64,000 nucleotides of DNA, from positions 124,001-188,000 of the forward strand of contig NZ_JOTN01000003.1 of the NCBI RefSeq assembly GCF_000712595.1, read 5' to 3'. The notes beneath the pieces are model-generated. The model was not told the DNA's origin, did not search any database, and saw nothing but the letters and a program-made list of their open reading frames with translations. Shown here piece by piece: positions 54,622 to 63,154 of this stretch (position 1 is the first letter of the stretch; every line of letters starts with the position of its first letter). A program made the translations under genes and the position numbers. This stretch comes from Bacillus manliponensis. Its GTDB lineage: Bacteria > Bacillota > Bacilli > Bacillales > Bacillaceae_G.

Positions 54622-55083
54622 ATGAAGTGGCTTGTAGCAGACGCAAAACAATATGAACAAGCAAAAGAGTATATTGATACAGCTATTATCCCGCTGTTAT
54701 CCATTTCACTTGTTGAGAAAATGAGAAATACGGTAGGGGAAGGGGAGTTTCTTACAACATTTGCGAATGAATTAGAAAGGGAGTATAAAGGGAGAATTTT
54801 TTTACTTCCAGCTTTCACCTATATTGAACAAGTAGAAGAGAATACAAGTAACCGTTTGAAAGAATGGACAAGTTATTTGCAAAAACAAGGTTTTCAGCAT
54901 GTTTTATACGTAACAAGTGATGTTAGTTGGAAAAGTGCTGAAGAAGAACTTACAGGAGAGCTGTTTTACGTATCTGCATTGCCACTGGAGCAGTTAAGTG
55001 AACAAGCGAAACGAGAGGTTATTCAAACGCAGGTAGGGATGGTTGCAGAATTATTGATTAAAAAGTGGGAAAATAATAAATAA
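54622..55083 (+). CDS. ypiF: DUF2487 family protein YpiF
   Basis: 153 residues, soluble alpha/beta; MKWLVADAKQYEQAKEYIDT and AIIPLLSISLVEKM are typical of YpiF. Lies just upstream of qcrA in Bacillus. No function known. ATG 54622 follows GAGGGGGATTT. About 136 AT-rich bases separate it from qcrA, probably including the qcr promoter. Confidence 0.85.
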   Translation: MKWLVADAKQYEQAKEYIDTAIIPLLSISLVEKMRNTVGEGEFLTTFANELEREYKGRIFLLPAFTYIEQVEENTSNRLKEWTSYLQKQGFQHVLYVTSDVSWKSAEEELTGELFYVSALPLEQLSEQAKREVIQTQVGMVAELLIKKWENNK

Positions 55084-55219
55084 AAAGATAGTTTGTATTA
55101 TTAAGAGTATTATGATATTGACCTAGTATGACAGGCTATTATATCATGATAGTGTCCTAGTTTTTACGGTTTATTGCTTTTTCAGGGGGGACAATTTCTG
55201 ATAGAGGGGGGAATTTTTC

Positions 55220-55726
55220 GTGAGTAAGCGTCGGGTGTCAAGAAGACAATTTTTAAACTACACACTTACAGGTGTAGGGGGATTCATGGCTGCAGGAATG
55301 TTAATGCCAATGACCCGCTTTGCACTTGACCCAGTTTTAAGAAAAGAAGAAGCGGGAAGTATGGTGCCGGTTGGACAAGTGAAAGATATTACGAAGGAAC
55401 CGAAACGCTTTGACTTTAAAGTAAAACAAGTTGACGGATGGTATAAGTCCGAAGAGCCAAAATCAGCATGGGTCTATAAAAATGGAAGCGGCGACATTGT
55501 AGCGTTATCTCCGGTTTGTAAGCATTTAGGATGTACGGTTAACTGGGGATCGGACAAGGAACATCCGGATCAATTCTTTTGTCCATGTCATGCAGGGCGT
55601 TACACGAAAGATGGAACAAATGTGAAAGGAACACCACCACTTGCACCATTAGATGTATATGAATCAAAGGTGGACGATGGCACGCTTTATTTAGGGAAGG
55701 CGAAGCCAAAGGGAGGTGCGAAGTAG
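55220..55726 (+). CDS. qcrA: Menaquinol:cytochrome c reductase iron-sulfur subunit QcrA
   Basis: Rieske [2Fe-2S] subunit of the bc complex. A twin-arginine-type N-terminus (SRRQFL) is followed by one membrane anchor (about 14-32). The Rieske ligands are Cys100 and His102 (CKHLGC), and Cys121 and His124 (CPCHAG); Cys105 and Cys123 probably form the disulfide. 168 residues. GTG 55220 follows AGAGGGGGGAA. qcrB starts at the next base after the stop. Confidence 0.96.
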   Translation: MSKRRVSRRQFLNYTLTGVGGFMAAGMLMPMTRFALDPVLRKEEAGSMVPVGQVKDITKEPKRFDFKVKQVDGWYKSEEPKSAWVYKNGSGDIVALSPVCKHLGCTVNWGSDKEHPDQFFCPCHAGRYTKDGTNVKGTPPLAPLDVYESKVDDGTLYLGKAKPKGGAK

Positions 55727-56401
55727 ATGTTAAATAAAATTTATGATTGGGTAGATGAGCGGCTTGATATTACGCCGTTATGGCGCGATATTGCAGACCA
55801 TGAAGTGCCAGAACATGTGAACCCAGCGCACCATTTCTCAGCATTTGTCTATTGTTTTGGTGGACTTACATTTTTCGTTACAGTTATTCAAATTTTATCT
55901 GGTATGTTTTTAACAATGTATTATGTACCTGATATAAAGAATGCATGGGAATCTGTTTATTATTTGCAAAATGAAGTTGCGTATGGACAGATTGTTCGTG
56001 GTATGCACCACTGGGGAGCAAGTCTTGTTATTGTTATGATGTTTTTACATACACTTCGCGTCTTCTTCCAAGGAGCGTATAAAAAACCACGTGAATTGAA
56101 CTGGATTGTTGGAGTGCTTATTTTCTTCGTTATGCTAGGATTAGGGTTTACAGGTTATTTATTACCGTGGGATATGAAAGCATTATTTGCAACAAAAGTA
56201 GGAATTCAAATTGCAGAACAAACACCGCTCATTGGTCCTTATATTAAAACACTACTTGCTGGTCATTCAGAAATTATCGGTGCTCAAACTTTAACTCGCT
56301 TCTTTGCTATTCACGTCTTCTTCTTACCAGCTGCACTGCTTGGATTAATGGCAATGCACTTCATCATGATCCGCAAACAAGGTATTTCAGGCCCGCTATA
56401 A
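55727..56401 (+). CDS. qcrB: Menaquinol:cytochrome c reductase cytochrome b subunit QcrB
   Basis: Equivalent to the N-terminal half of cytochrome b, with four membrane segments and the haem b histidines (MHHWGASLVIV, FLHTLRVFF, RFFAIHVFFLP, LMAMHFIMI). FTGYLLPWDMKA lies at the quinol site. 224 residues. Between qcrA and qcrC. Confidence 0.96.
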   Translation: MLNKIYDWVDERLDITPLWRDIADHEVPEHVNPAHHFSAFVYCFGGLTFFVTVIQILSGMFLTMYYVPDIKNAWESVYYLQNEVAYGQIVRGMHHWGASLVIVMMFLHTLRVFFQGAYKKPRELNWIVGVLIFFVMLGLGFTGYLLPWDMKALFATKVGIQIAEQTPLIGPYIKTLLAGHSEIIGAQTLTRFFAIHVFFLPAALLGLMAMHFIMIRKQGISGPL

Positions 56402-56460
56402 AAACTACTAGAGTATAAGAGTCATAATATGGTAATTCGTATATTGAAGGAGGGGGACAT

Positions 56461-57228
56461 ATGCATCGCGGCAAAGGGATGAAATTTGTCGGAGATTCGC
56501 GAGTACCTGCCGCTAGAAAACCGAATATTCCGAAAGATTACTCGGAATATCCAGGGAAAACAGAGGCATTTTGGCCAAACTTTCTATTAAAAGAATGGAT
56601 GGTAGGCGCGGTCTTTTTAATTGGTTACTTATGTTTAACAGTGGCACATCCATCACCGCTTGAAAGGATGGCAGATCCTACAGATGCAGGATATATACCA
56701 CTGCCAGACTGGTATTTCTTATTTTTATATCAATTGTTGAAGTATACGTATGCAGCAGGCCCATATACGGTAATTGGTGCATTTATTATGCCAGGTATTG
56801 CGTTTGGTGCACTTTTGTTAGCGCCATTTTTAGATCGTGGTCCAGAGAGACGCCCGCTTAAGCGTCCGCTTGCGACAGGGTTTATGCTTCTTGGAATCGC
56901 ATCTATTACATTTTTAACGTGGGAATCTGTTGCTACTCATGACTGGGAGGCTGCGAAAAAGCAAGGTGCAATTGTAAAAACGGTTGAAGTAGATAAAGCT
57001 GATGCAGGGTATGAAGTTGCTCAGAAACAAACATGTTTAACTTGTCATGGTGATAACTTACAAGGTGGGGCGGCTGCACCAGCATTACAAAACTTAACGT
57101 TAACACCAGAAGAAATCGCAAAGATTGCGAAAGATGGAAAAGGTGCAATGCCAAAAGGTATTTTTAAAGGTACAGATGAAGAGTTAAAACAGTTGTCCGA
57201 GTTCATTGCAAAGTATAATGAAAAGTAA
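56461..57228 (+). CDS. qcrC: Menaquinol:cytochrome c reductase cytochrome b/c subunit QcrC
   Basis: A fusion of the C-terminal (subunit IV-like) half of cytochrome b, three membrane segments with PDWYFLFLYQLLKY, to a cytochrome c domain. The haem site is Cys192-x-x-Cys195-His196 (TCLTCHGDN) and the axial Met lies in GAMPKG. 255 residues. This layout is characteristic of Bacillus. Haem attachment needs the ResABC system encoded earlier in the window. AGGAGGGGG precedes ATG 56461. Confidence 0.96.
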   Translation: MHRGKGMKFVGDSRVPAARKPNIPKDYSEYPGKTEAFWPNFLLKEWMVGAVFLIGYLCLTVAHPSPLERMADPTDAGYIPLPDWYFLFLYQLLKYTYAAGPYTVIGAFIMPGIAFGALLLAPFLDRGPERRPLKRPLATGFMLLGIASITFLTWESVATHDWEAAKKQGAIVKTVEVDKADAGYEVAQKQTCLTCHGDNLQGGAAAPALQNLTLTPEEIAKIAKDGKGAMPKGIFKGTDEELKQLSEFIAKYNEK

Positions 57229-57243
57229 ATTGGAATGATAGAC

Positions 57244-57274
57244 AAGCTGATTGCGATAAGCAATCAGCTTTTTG
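57244..57274 (+). terminator. Terminator after qcrABC
   Basis: AAGCTGATTGC-GATAA-GCAATCAGCTT followed by TTT. Confidence 0.88.
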
Positions 57275-57282
57275 TTGTGGAT

Positions 57283-57370
57283 AATAAAGTGAAAGCCCGA
57301 CCAATCAGGCTTTCACGGACTGTTAATCGATTGAGGTGGGAGTCTTACAGTCCGCAAATAGCGGGATAAA
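57283..57370 (+). repeat. bcr1-like copy K with first hairpin deleted
   Basis: AATAAAGTGAAAGCCCGACC joins the left end straight to the GCCCGACCAATCAGGC module. GGACTGTTAATCGATTGAGG, TGGGAGTCTTACAGTCCGCA and AATAGCGGGATAAAC follow. ATAAA lies at both ends. It closely follows the qcr terminator. Confidence 0.82.
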
Positions 57371-57440
57371 CTATGAAAAGGACAATTAGTAGGGTGTTTT
57401 GCATTTTTCTGCGGTTGGTGAGTAGATTGTTAAACAGCTG

Positions 57441-57463
57441 CACGGATTGAAGTTTCACTTTAT
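57441..57463 (-). repeat. Inverted bcr1-like left-end fragment
   Basis: GGATTGAAGTTTCACTTTAT is the complement of the left end ATAAAGTGAAACTTCA. It faces copy K 70 bases away and lies ahead of a TATAAT (57478-57483) of the next gene. Confidence 0.6.
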
Positions 57464-57522
57464 GAGGTTGAAATTTGCTATAATAGAGGAAAAGTCTTAT
57501 ATAGAAAAAGTGAGGAAAAGAA

Positions 57523-58185
57523 ATGAATTCGTATCGTGCACCATTAAACATATGGCATCGTCTTTTATTATGGATTGTTCCAATTTGTGTTGCCTTTTCT
57601 ATTCTTTCAATTGCAGTTGTGTTTGTAGTATATGGAAAGTGGATCTATTACATAGAAATTGATTTGTTACACATTCCTGAAATTTCTGGTATGGATAAAG
57701 CAGAAATTATTCGAAATTATGATGCGTTAATTACATATTTATCTCCTTTTTATAGTGGAGAGCTACATTTTCCATCGTTAGCTATGTCAGAAGGTGGACG
57801 CATTCATTTTGTTGATGTGAAAAATATTTTAGTTACGATTCAGTATGTCATGTGTGTCACTATCGTTATATCTGTAGTTGGTATTTTTTCTTTAATGAAA
57901 AAGAAAAGAGAAAAGGTTCTTTTATATAGCGCAGTTGTGACATTGCTATTTCCGGTTGCTCTTTTGCTTCCGATTGCGATAAATTTTGAAAAAAGTTTTG
58001 TGCTTTTTCATGAACTTCTTTTCCAAAATGATTATTGGATATTTGATCCGAATACAGATCCAGTAATTCGTATGTTGCCAGAGGAATTTTTTATGCATGC
58101 AGCTTGCATTATTTTATTTATTGTCCTTTTAGGAAGTGTCTTTTGTTATTGGTTGTACCGCGCTATTAAGAAAAAGAGAAACTAA
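57523..58185 (+). CDS. TIGR01906/DUF1461-type membrane protein
   Basis: 220 residues, four membrane segments (about 12-40, 105-130, 138-160, 190-212). A long extracytoplasmic loop follows segment 1. A conserved stretch, FHELLFQNDYWIFDPNTDP and then PEEFF, is typical of this integral membrane family. Function unknown. B. subtilis has ypjA (a different family) at this place between qcrC and ypjB. ATG 57523 follows GAGGAAAAG. ypjB begins 88 bases downstream. Confidence 0.8.
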   Translation: MNSYRAPLNIWHRLLLWIVPICVAFSILSIAVVFVVYGKWIYYIEIDLLHIPEISGMDKAEIIRNYDALITYLSPFYSGELHFPSLAMSEGGRIHFVDVKNILVTIQYVMCVTIVISVVGIFSLMKKKREKVLLYSAVVTLLFPVALLLPIAINFEKSFVLFHELLFQNDYWIFDPNTDPVIRMLPEEFFMHAACIILFIVLLGSVFCYWLYRAIKKKRN

Positions 58186-58273
58186 TCTTTACGAAAAAGT
58201 TATACAACATATTCAAGGTCTATTCTTGTCCACCCTTTCATACATTGTAGTAGAAGCTATAGGGGGGACCGGA

Positions 58274-59065
58274 ATGAAGAGAATACTCGCTGGAATCATA
58301 GTATGTATGATTATGTTGTTTCCTGTTCGCATATACGCAGAGAATTGGGATGGTTTAGACGTTCTATTAGATAATTCAATTCAATTTGTACAGGAAGAAG
58401 AGTATGACAAAGCGACAGAAGTATTAACGTATTTTTCGCAGCAGTTTTTAAAGCATGAGCGTGTGGATGCAAATAAAGTGTTACCCGAACATTTACGTAC
58501 AATTTCTCTTGCTTATGATGAGGCACTTCAGTCATTAGAGACAGAAGGGATTGATAAGCAGTTAAAAATGGACAATATATTGGCGTTAAGACTTGTTTTA
58601 GACGCGGAAGTTTCAACATATCAGCCGCTTTGGTTAGAGAGAAAACAAAATGTAATGGATGCACTTGCAAATGTAGAGAAAGCGATGGAAAAAGAGGATT
58701 CTATCTCCTTTCAGCGCTCGTTAAACAAACTTTTGCATGAGTTTGATATCATTTATCCAAGTCTTACGATTTCACTGCCAGAGAAGCAATTACAGAGAGT
58801 AAATGCTCATTTGTCTTATTTAGACGAGTTTCGTCATATGATGTTAAAAAATAAAAGTGGACAAACGCAATTGAAAGTAATTAAAGAAGACTTTGTAGAA
58901 GTCTTTCAAGAAGTAAAAAGAGATGAAGCTTCTTTTTCACTGATTTGGTTTATGATTATAACAGGATTGATTATTTTCTTGACATTAACGTATGTTGGTT
59001 TTAGAAAATATAAGGCGGAGAAGGATAAAAAGAAGAGTACAGTCCATTCTAAAAATAGGTCTTGA
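58274..59065 (+). CDS. ypjB: Sporulation protein YpjB
   Basis: 263 residues: signal peptide (1-22, ILAGIIVCMIMLFPVRIYA), a helical extracytoplasmic domain, and a C-terminal membrane segment (about 226-247, SLIWFMIITGLIIFLTLTYV) with a basic tail. Matches the YpjB family named from sporulation-linked expression; mechanism unknown. ATG 58274 follows AGGGGGGACC; the longer frame to 58136 lies inside the previous gene and lacks a site. Confidence 0.85.
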   Translation: MKRILAGIIVCMIMLFPVRIYAENWDGLDVLLDNSIQFVQEEEYDKATEVLTYFSQQFLKHERVDANKVLPEHLRTISLAYDEALQSLETEGIDKQLKMDNILALRLVLDAEVSTYQPLWLERKQNVMDALANVEKAMEKEDSISFQRSLNKLLHEFDIIYPSLTISLPEKQLQRVNAHLSYLDEFRHMMLKNKSGQTQLKVIKEDFVEVFQEVKRDEASFSLIWFMIITGLIIFLTLTYVGFRKYKAEKDKKKSTVHSKNRS

Positions 59066-59145
59066 TTTGTAAGGTTTATCATTTGACAATCATATGATAA
59101 AAAAATAGAATTGATAGTACTATATAGCATCACTGGAGGTTTATC

Positions 59146-59829
59146 ATGTCTTTCTATTTGATTTACTTTGCTATTATTCTGATCATACCATTGTATGCAC
59201 AATCGAGAGTGCGTAGTGCGTATAATAAATACTCTCAAGTGTATTCGACATCTGGTATGACAGGGGCTGAAGTAGCTCGTAAAATTTTAGATGAAAATGG
59301 CTTATACAATGTAGCGGTAGAAGAAACACCAGGGCATTTATCAGACCATTATGACCCAAGGTCAAAAACAGTTCGTTTATCAACCAACAATTACTATGGT
59401 CACTCTGTTGCGGGAACAGCAGTTGCAGCGCATGAAGTTGGTCATGCGATTCAAGATGCAAAAGATTATTCATTCATGCGTTTCCGTCATTCACTTGTGC
59501 CGGTAGCAAATTTTGGTTCAAATATGTCATGGATCTTCATCTTAATTGGGATGTTAGCAAACATGTCTGGCTTGCTATTCCTTGGTATCATTTTAATGGC
59601 AGCAGGTGTTATATTCCAGCTTGTTACATTACCAGTTGAATTTGATGCTTCAAAACGTGCAATGCAACAAATTGAAGCACTTCATATTGTTTCGACAGAT
59701 GAATATGGGCAAGCTCGTAAAGTATTAAATGCAGCGGCGCTTACTTATGTTGCAGCAGCTGCGGTTGCAGTATTTGAATTATTACGTTTAGTATTAATTT
59801 ATACAGGAATGCAGCGCAGCGACGATTAA
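59146..59829 (+). CDS. Zinc metallopeptidase, YugP family (peptidase_2)
   Basis: Membrane zinc peptidase of 227 residues with the HExxH motif His96-Glu97-Val-Gly-His100 (AAHEVGHAIQ). One N-terminal and three later membrane segments; a further conserved LPVEFDASKRA probably supplies the third ligand. Resembles B. subtilis YugP, substrate unknown. ATG 59146 follows CACTGGAGG. Ends at a terminator shared with ypjC. Confidence 0.88.
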   Translation: MSFYLIYFAIILIIPLYAQSRVRSAYNKYSQVYSTSGMTGAEVARKILDENGLYNVAVEETPGHLSDHYDPRSKTVRLSTNNYYGHSVAGTAVAAHEVGHAIQDAKDYSFMRFRHSLVPVANFGSNMSWIFILIGMLANMSGLLFLGIILMAAGVIFQLVTLPVEFDASKRAMQQIEALHIVSTDEYGQARKVLNAAALTYVAAAAVAVFELLRLVLIYTGMQRSDD

Positions 59830-59854
59830 AGGCTATCATTTTTGATAGCCTTTT
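59828..59854. terminator. Bidirectional terminator
   Basis: AAAGGCTATCA-TTTT-TGATAGCCTTTT between convergent genes; overlaps the stop codons. Confidence 0.85.
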
Positions 59855-60734
59855 AATTATGGATTGGATTTTTATTTTCGTCTAATGTGAAACCTTCCCC
59901 AATAACATCGTGCACATCACTAACTGCAACAAACGCGTGTGGATCAATGGAAATAATAATATTTTTAAGTTTTACAATCTCGTTTTTTGCGACAACGCAG
60001 TATAAAACATTTCGTTCCAGCTTTGTATACGTGCCAACACCTTTTAAGAAAGTGGCCCCCCGTTCCATTTCTAAGAGGATTTTTTCAGCGATTTCTTCAT
60101 TTTTATTTGAAATAATTGTAGCTCCCTTTGCTGCATAGGCCCCTTCTTGCATAAAATCAATGATTTTTGCACCGATAAAGACGGCAACTAACGTATACAT
60201 TCCTTCGCGGTAGGATAAGTAAGTTACGATAGAGAGAATAATAACGAGAGCATCAAATAAAAACATTGTTTTCCCCATGCTCCACCCGATATATTTCTGC
60301 GCTAAGCGAGCAATGATATCTACTCCTCCAGTTGTACCTCCATACTTAAAAATAATTCCGAGACCAACCCCGATGAATAGGCCGGCAAATAAAGCTGCTA
60401 ACGTCATATCATTTTGTAAGTTAATATGTAAATTCAGAACTTCATAACGCTGAAAAATCCATAAAAAGAATGAAACGCTAAACGTTCCAATTAACGTATA
60501 TAAAAAAGTAGTTCGTCCTAACAGTTTCCACCCGATAAAAAATAGTGGGATGTTTAGCAATAAGTTCGTGTAGGAAGGATCGAGTGAAAATTTGAAATAA
60601 AGCAGTAGCGTAATACCAGTAAATCCCCCTTCCGCTAGGTGATTCTCCATGTTAATATTTACAATGCCAAAAGAGAAAATAGCGGAGCCGATTAAAATGA
60701 ATAAAATATTGCGAATTTTCAACTTCGAATTCAT
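59853..60734 (-). CDS. ypjC: YitT family membrane protein (YpjC)
   Basis: 293 residues: five or six membrane segments with the family motifs GITLLLYFKF and KYGGTTGGVDIIARL, then a C-terminal cytosolic DUF2179 domain (about 205-285, ATIISNKNEEIAEKIL). Widespread in Firmicutes, transport function suspected but not shown. Position before ypjD and dapB matches B. subtilis YpjC. Encoded on the minus strand, divergent from ypjD. Confidence 0.88.
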   Translation of the reverse strand: MNSKLKIRNILFILIGSAIFSFGIVNINMENHLAEGGFTGITLLLYFKFSLDPSYTNLLLNIPLFFIGWKLLGRTTFLYTLIGTFSVSFFLWIFQRYEVLNLHINLQNDMTLAALFAGLFIGVGLGIIFKYGGTTGGVDIIARLAQKYIGWSMGKTMFLFDALVIILSIVTYLSYREGMYTLVAVFIGAKIIDFMQEGAYAAKGATIISNKNEEIAEKILLEMERGATFLKGVGTYTKLERNVLYCVVAKNEIVKLKNIIISIDPHAFVAVSDVHDVIGEGFTLDENKNPIHN

Positions 60735-60888
60735 ATACTATCCCCTATCATTGTTCATTTTTAAACTACTTCACCTCATTATAGTGTATACAAAAAAACG
60801 TGGCAAACACATGAGAAAGTAGGATAACATTTGTCAAATCGGGCTGAATTGGCTAACATGATAAATGAAGGATTTGAGGTGAATAGTT

Positions 60889-61233
60889 ATGAAGCAAAAA
60901 ACAATGCAAGAAATGCAACAAGAAGTAGATGCATATATTGGTCAATTTAAAGAAGGATACTTTAGTCCGCTTGCAATGTTGGCCCGTTTAACAGAAGAAA
61001 TGGGAGAGCTTGCAAGAGAGATAAATCATTATCACGGTGAAAAGCCGAAAAAAGCAACGGAAAAAGAAAATACGATTGAAGAAGAGCTTGGCGATGTATT
61101 ATTTGTTATGATTTGTATGGCAAATAGTTTAAATATTGATTTAGAAACAGCACATAACATCGTAATGGAAAAATTTAATACGCGTGATAAAGATCGTTGG
61201 ACACGTATTGAAGAGGGAGAGAAGAAGGAATGA
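60889..61233 (+). CDS. ypjD: Nucleotide pyrophosphohydrolase YpjD (MazG-like)
   Basis: All-alpha NTP pyrophosphohydrolase of 114 residues. The metal-binding [15 protein letters not shown] and [12 protein letters not shown] motifs are complete. Probable house-cleaning of non-canonical nucleotides. Its TGA overlaps the dapB ATG (ATGA), first gene of the ypjD-dapB-mgsA-bshB1-bshA operon. Confidence 0.93.
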   Translation: MKQKTMQEMQQEVDAYIGQFKEGYFSPLAMLARLTEEMGELAREINHYHGEKPKKATEKENTIEEELGDVLFVMICMANSLNIDLETAHNIVMEKFNTRDKDRWTRIEEGEKKE

Positions 61234-62030
61234 AGGAAGTAAAAGTAATTATTGCAGGTCCTAGAGGACGTATGGGAAAAGAAGCTGTGCTTCTAATGGA
61301 AAGAACACCGCATTTTAATTTTGTTGCAGCGATTGATTATAAGCATGATGGGGAAAAAATTGCTGATATTCCTGGTATGCCAAATTTAGATACGCCGATT
61401 TACGGTGATTTACATACTTGCTTACAAGAAGTAGAAGCGGATGTATTGTTAGATTTAACAACTCCGGAAGTTGGTAAAAAACATGTGACGCTTGCTGTAG
61501 AACATGGACTACGCTCTGTTATTGGAACAACAGGATTTACAGAGGAAGAGTTAAAGCAGTTAACAGAAGTTGCAAAAGAAAAAGGTGTAGGTACAATTAT
61601 TGCTCCTAACTTTGCTGTTGGTGCGGTATTAATGATGAAGTTTTCTCAAATGGCAGCGAAATATTTCCAAGATGTTGAAGTTATTGAATTACATCATGAT
61701 CAAAAATTAGATGCACCATCTGGGACGGCTGTAAAAACAGTTGAGTTAATTCGTCAAAATCGTCAGCCTAAAGAACAAGGGCACCCAAATGAAGAAGAGC
61801 AATTAAAAGGTGCACGTGGTGCAAACGTTGATGGTATTCACATTCATAGCGTTCGCTTACCAGGACTTATTGCACATCAAGAAGTGCTATTTGGCGGGGA
61901 TGGCCAAATGTTAACAATTCGTCACGATTCGTTTAACCGTGCTTCATTTATGTCAGGAGTAAAATTATCAATTGAAACAGTTATGCAGTTAGATCATCTA
62001 GTATATGGATTAGAAAACATCATCGACTAA
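61230..62030 (+). CDS. dapB: 4-hydroxy-tetrahydrodipicolinate reductase
   Basis: NAD(P)H-dependent step of lysine/diaminopimelate synthesis, also feeding dipicolinate for spores. [12 protein letters not shown] binds the nucleotide; the catalytic His and Lys are in [15 protein letters not shown]. 266 residues. Overlaps ypjD by four bases; mgsA begins 13 bases later. Confidence 0.97.
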   Translation: MKEVKVIIAGPRGRMGKEAVLLMERTPHFNFVAAIDYKHDGEKIADIPGMPNLDTPIYGDLHTCLQEVEADVLLDLTTPEVGKKHVTLAVEHGLRSVIGTTGFTEEELKQLTEVAKEKGVGTIIAPNFAVGAVLMMKFSQMAAKYFQDVEVIELHHDQKLDAPSGTAVKTVELIRQNRQPKEQGHPNEEEQLKGARGANVDGIHIHSVRLPGLIAHQEVLFGGDGQMLTIRHDSFNRASFMSGVKLSIETVMQLDHLVYGLENIID

Positions 62031-62043
62031 GGGGAGAGCGACA

Positions 62044-62439
62044 ATGAAGATTGCCTTAATTGCACATGACAAAAAGAAAGATGATATGGTTTCATTTGCG
62101 TATGCATACAAACCAGTGTTAGAGCAGCATACATTATTTGCAACGGGAACGACAGGTCTTCGCATTATGGAAGCGACAGGAATGTTTGTGACGAGATATC
62201 AATCTGGTCCACTTGGCGGTGATCAAGAGATTGGTGCGATGATTGCAAAAAATGATTTGGATATGGTGATCTTCTTTCGAGACCCATTAACAGCACAGCC
62301 GCATGAACCTGATGTAAGTGCGCTGTTACGTTTATGTGATGTATATTCAATTCCGCTTGCAACGAATATGGCAAGTGCAGAGATTTTAGTTCATGCACTA
62401 AAGCGAGGCGATTTAAATTATCGAGCGTTGCGAAAATAA
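62044..62439 (+). CDS. mgsA: Methylglyoxal synthase
   Basis: It converts dihydroxyacetone phosphate to methylglyoxal and phosphate. The catalytic Asp60 is in [28 protein letters not shown] opens the fold and [14 protein letters not shown] is conserved. 131 residues. AAGGGGAGAGCG precedes ATG 62044. Its operon place beside bacillithiol genes fits, since bacillithiol helps detoxify methylglyoxal. Confidence 0.96.
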   Translation: MKIALIAHDKKKDDMVSFAYAYKPVLEQHTLFATGTTGLRIMEATGMFVTRYQSGPLGGDQEIGAMIAKNDLDMVIFFRDPLTAQPHEPDVSALLRLCDVYSIPLATNMASAEILVHALKRGDLNYRALRK

Positions 62440-62449
62440 GGAGAAAGAT

Positions 62450-63154
62450 ATGAAAGAATTACATATATTAGCGTTTGGTGCCCATGCTGATGATGTTGAA
62501 ATCGGTATGGCAGGTACCATTGCCAAATATGCCAATGAAGGCTATGAAGTTGGGATTTGTGACTTAACTGAAGCAGATTTGTCTTCAAATGGTACAGTGG
62601 AAATTCGGAAACAAGAAGCATTAGCTGCGGCGAGACATATCGGTGTGAAGGAGCGCATTAATTTAGCGCTCCCAGACCGCGGCTTATACATGAAAGAAGC
62701 GTATATAAAAGAGATTGTAAAAGTAATTCGTACATATAAACCGAAGCTTGTCTTTGCCCCATATTATGAAGATCGACATCCAGACCATGCAAATTGTGCG
62801 AAGTTAGTAGAAGAAGCAGTTTTTTCGGCAAGTATACGTAAATATATGCCCGAACTTCCTGCTCACCGCGTTTCATCGCTCTATTTTTATATGATTAATG
62901 GTTTTCATAAACCAAATTTCTGCATAAATATTAGTGAGTATATGAAACAGAAAGTGGCAGCGCTCGAAGCATATGAAAGTCAATTTAAAACGGGAGTAGA
63001 AGGTGTCGTAACTCCATTAACAGAGGGATATGTCGAGACGGTTATTGCACGTGAAAAGATGTTTGGAAAAGAAGTTGGTGTGACGTACGCTGAAGGTTTT
63101 ATGAGCAAAAAGCCAATTCTATTAGATGATGATTTAATAGGAGGAATAAAATGA
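62450..63154 (+). CDS. bshB1: Bacillithiol biosynthesis deacetylase BshB1
   Basis: LmbE-type zinc deacetylase that removes acetyl from GlcNAc-malate. The zinc motif is [10 protein letters not shown] (His12, Asp14, Asp15) and the later ligand is in [11 protein letters not shown]. 234 residues. AAGGAGAAAG precedes ATG 62450; the bshA ATG overlaps its stop. Confidence 0.96.
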   Translation: MKELHILAFGAHADDVEIGMAGTIAKYANEGYEVGICDLTEADLSSNGTVEIRKQEALAAARHIGVKERINLALPDRGLYMKEAYIKEIVKVIRTYKPKLVFAPYYEDRHPDHANCAKLVEEAVFSASIRKYMPELPAHRVSSLYFYMINGFHKPNFCINISEYMKQKVAALEAYESQFKTGVEGVVTPLTEGYVETVIAREKMFGKEVGVTYAEGFMSKKPILLDDDLIGGIK

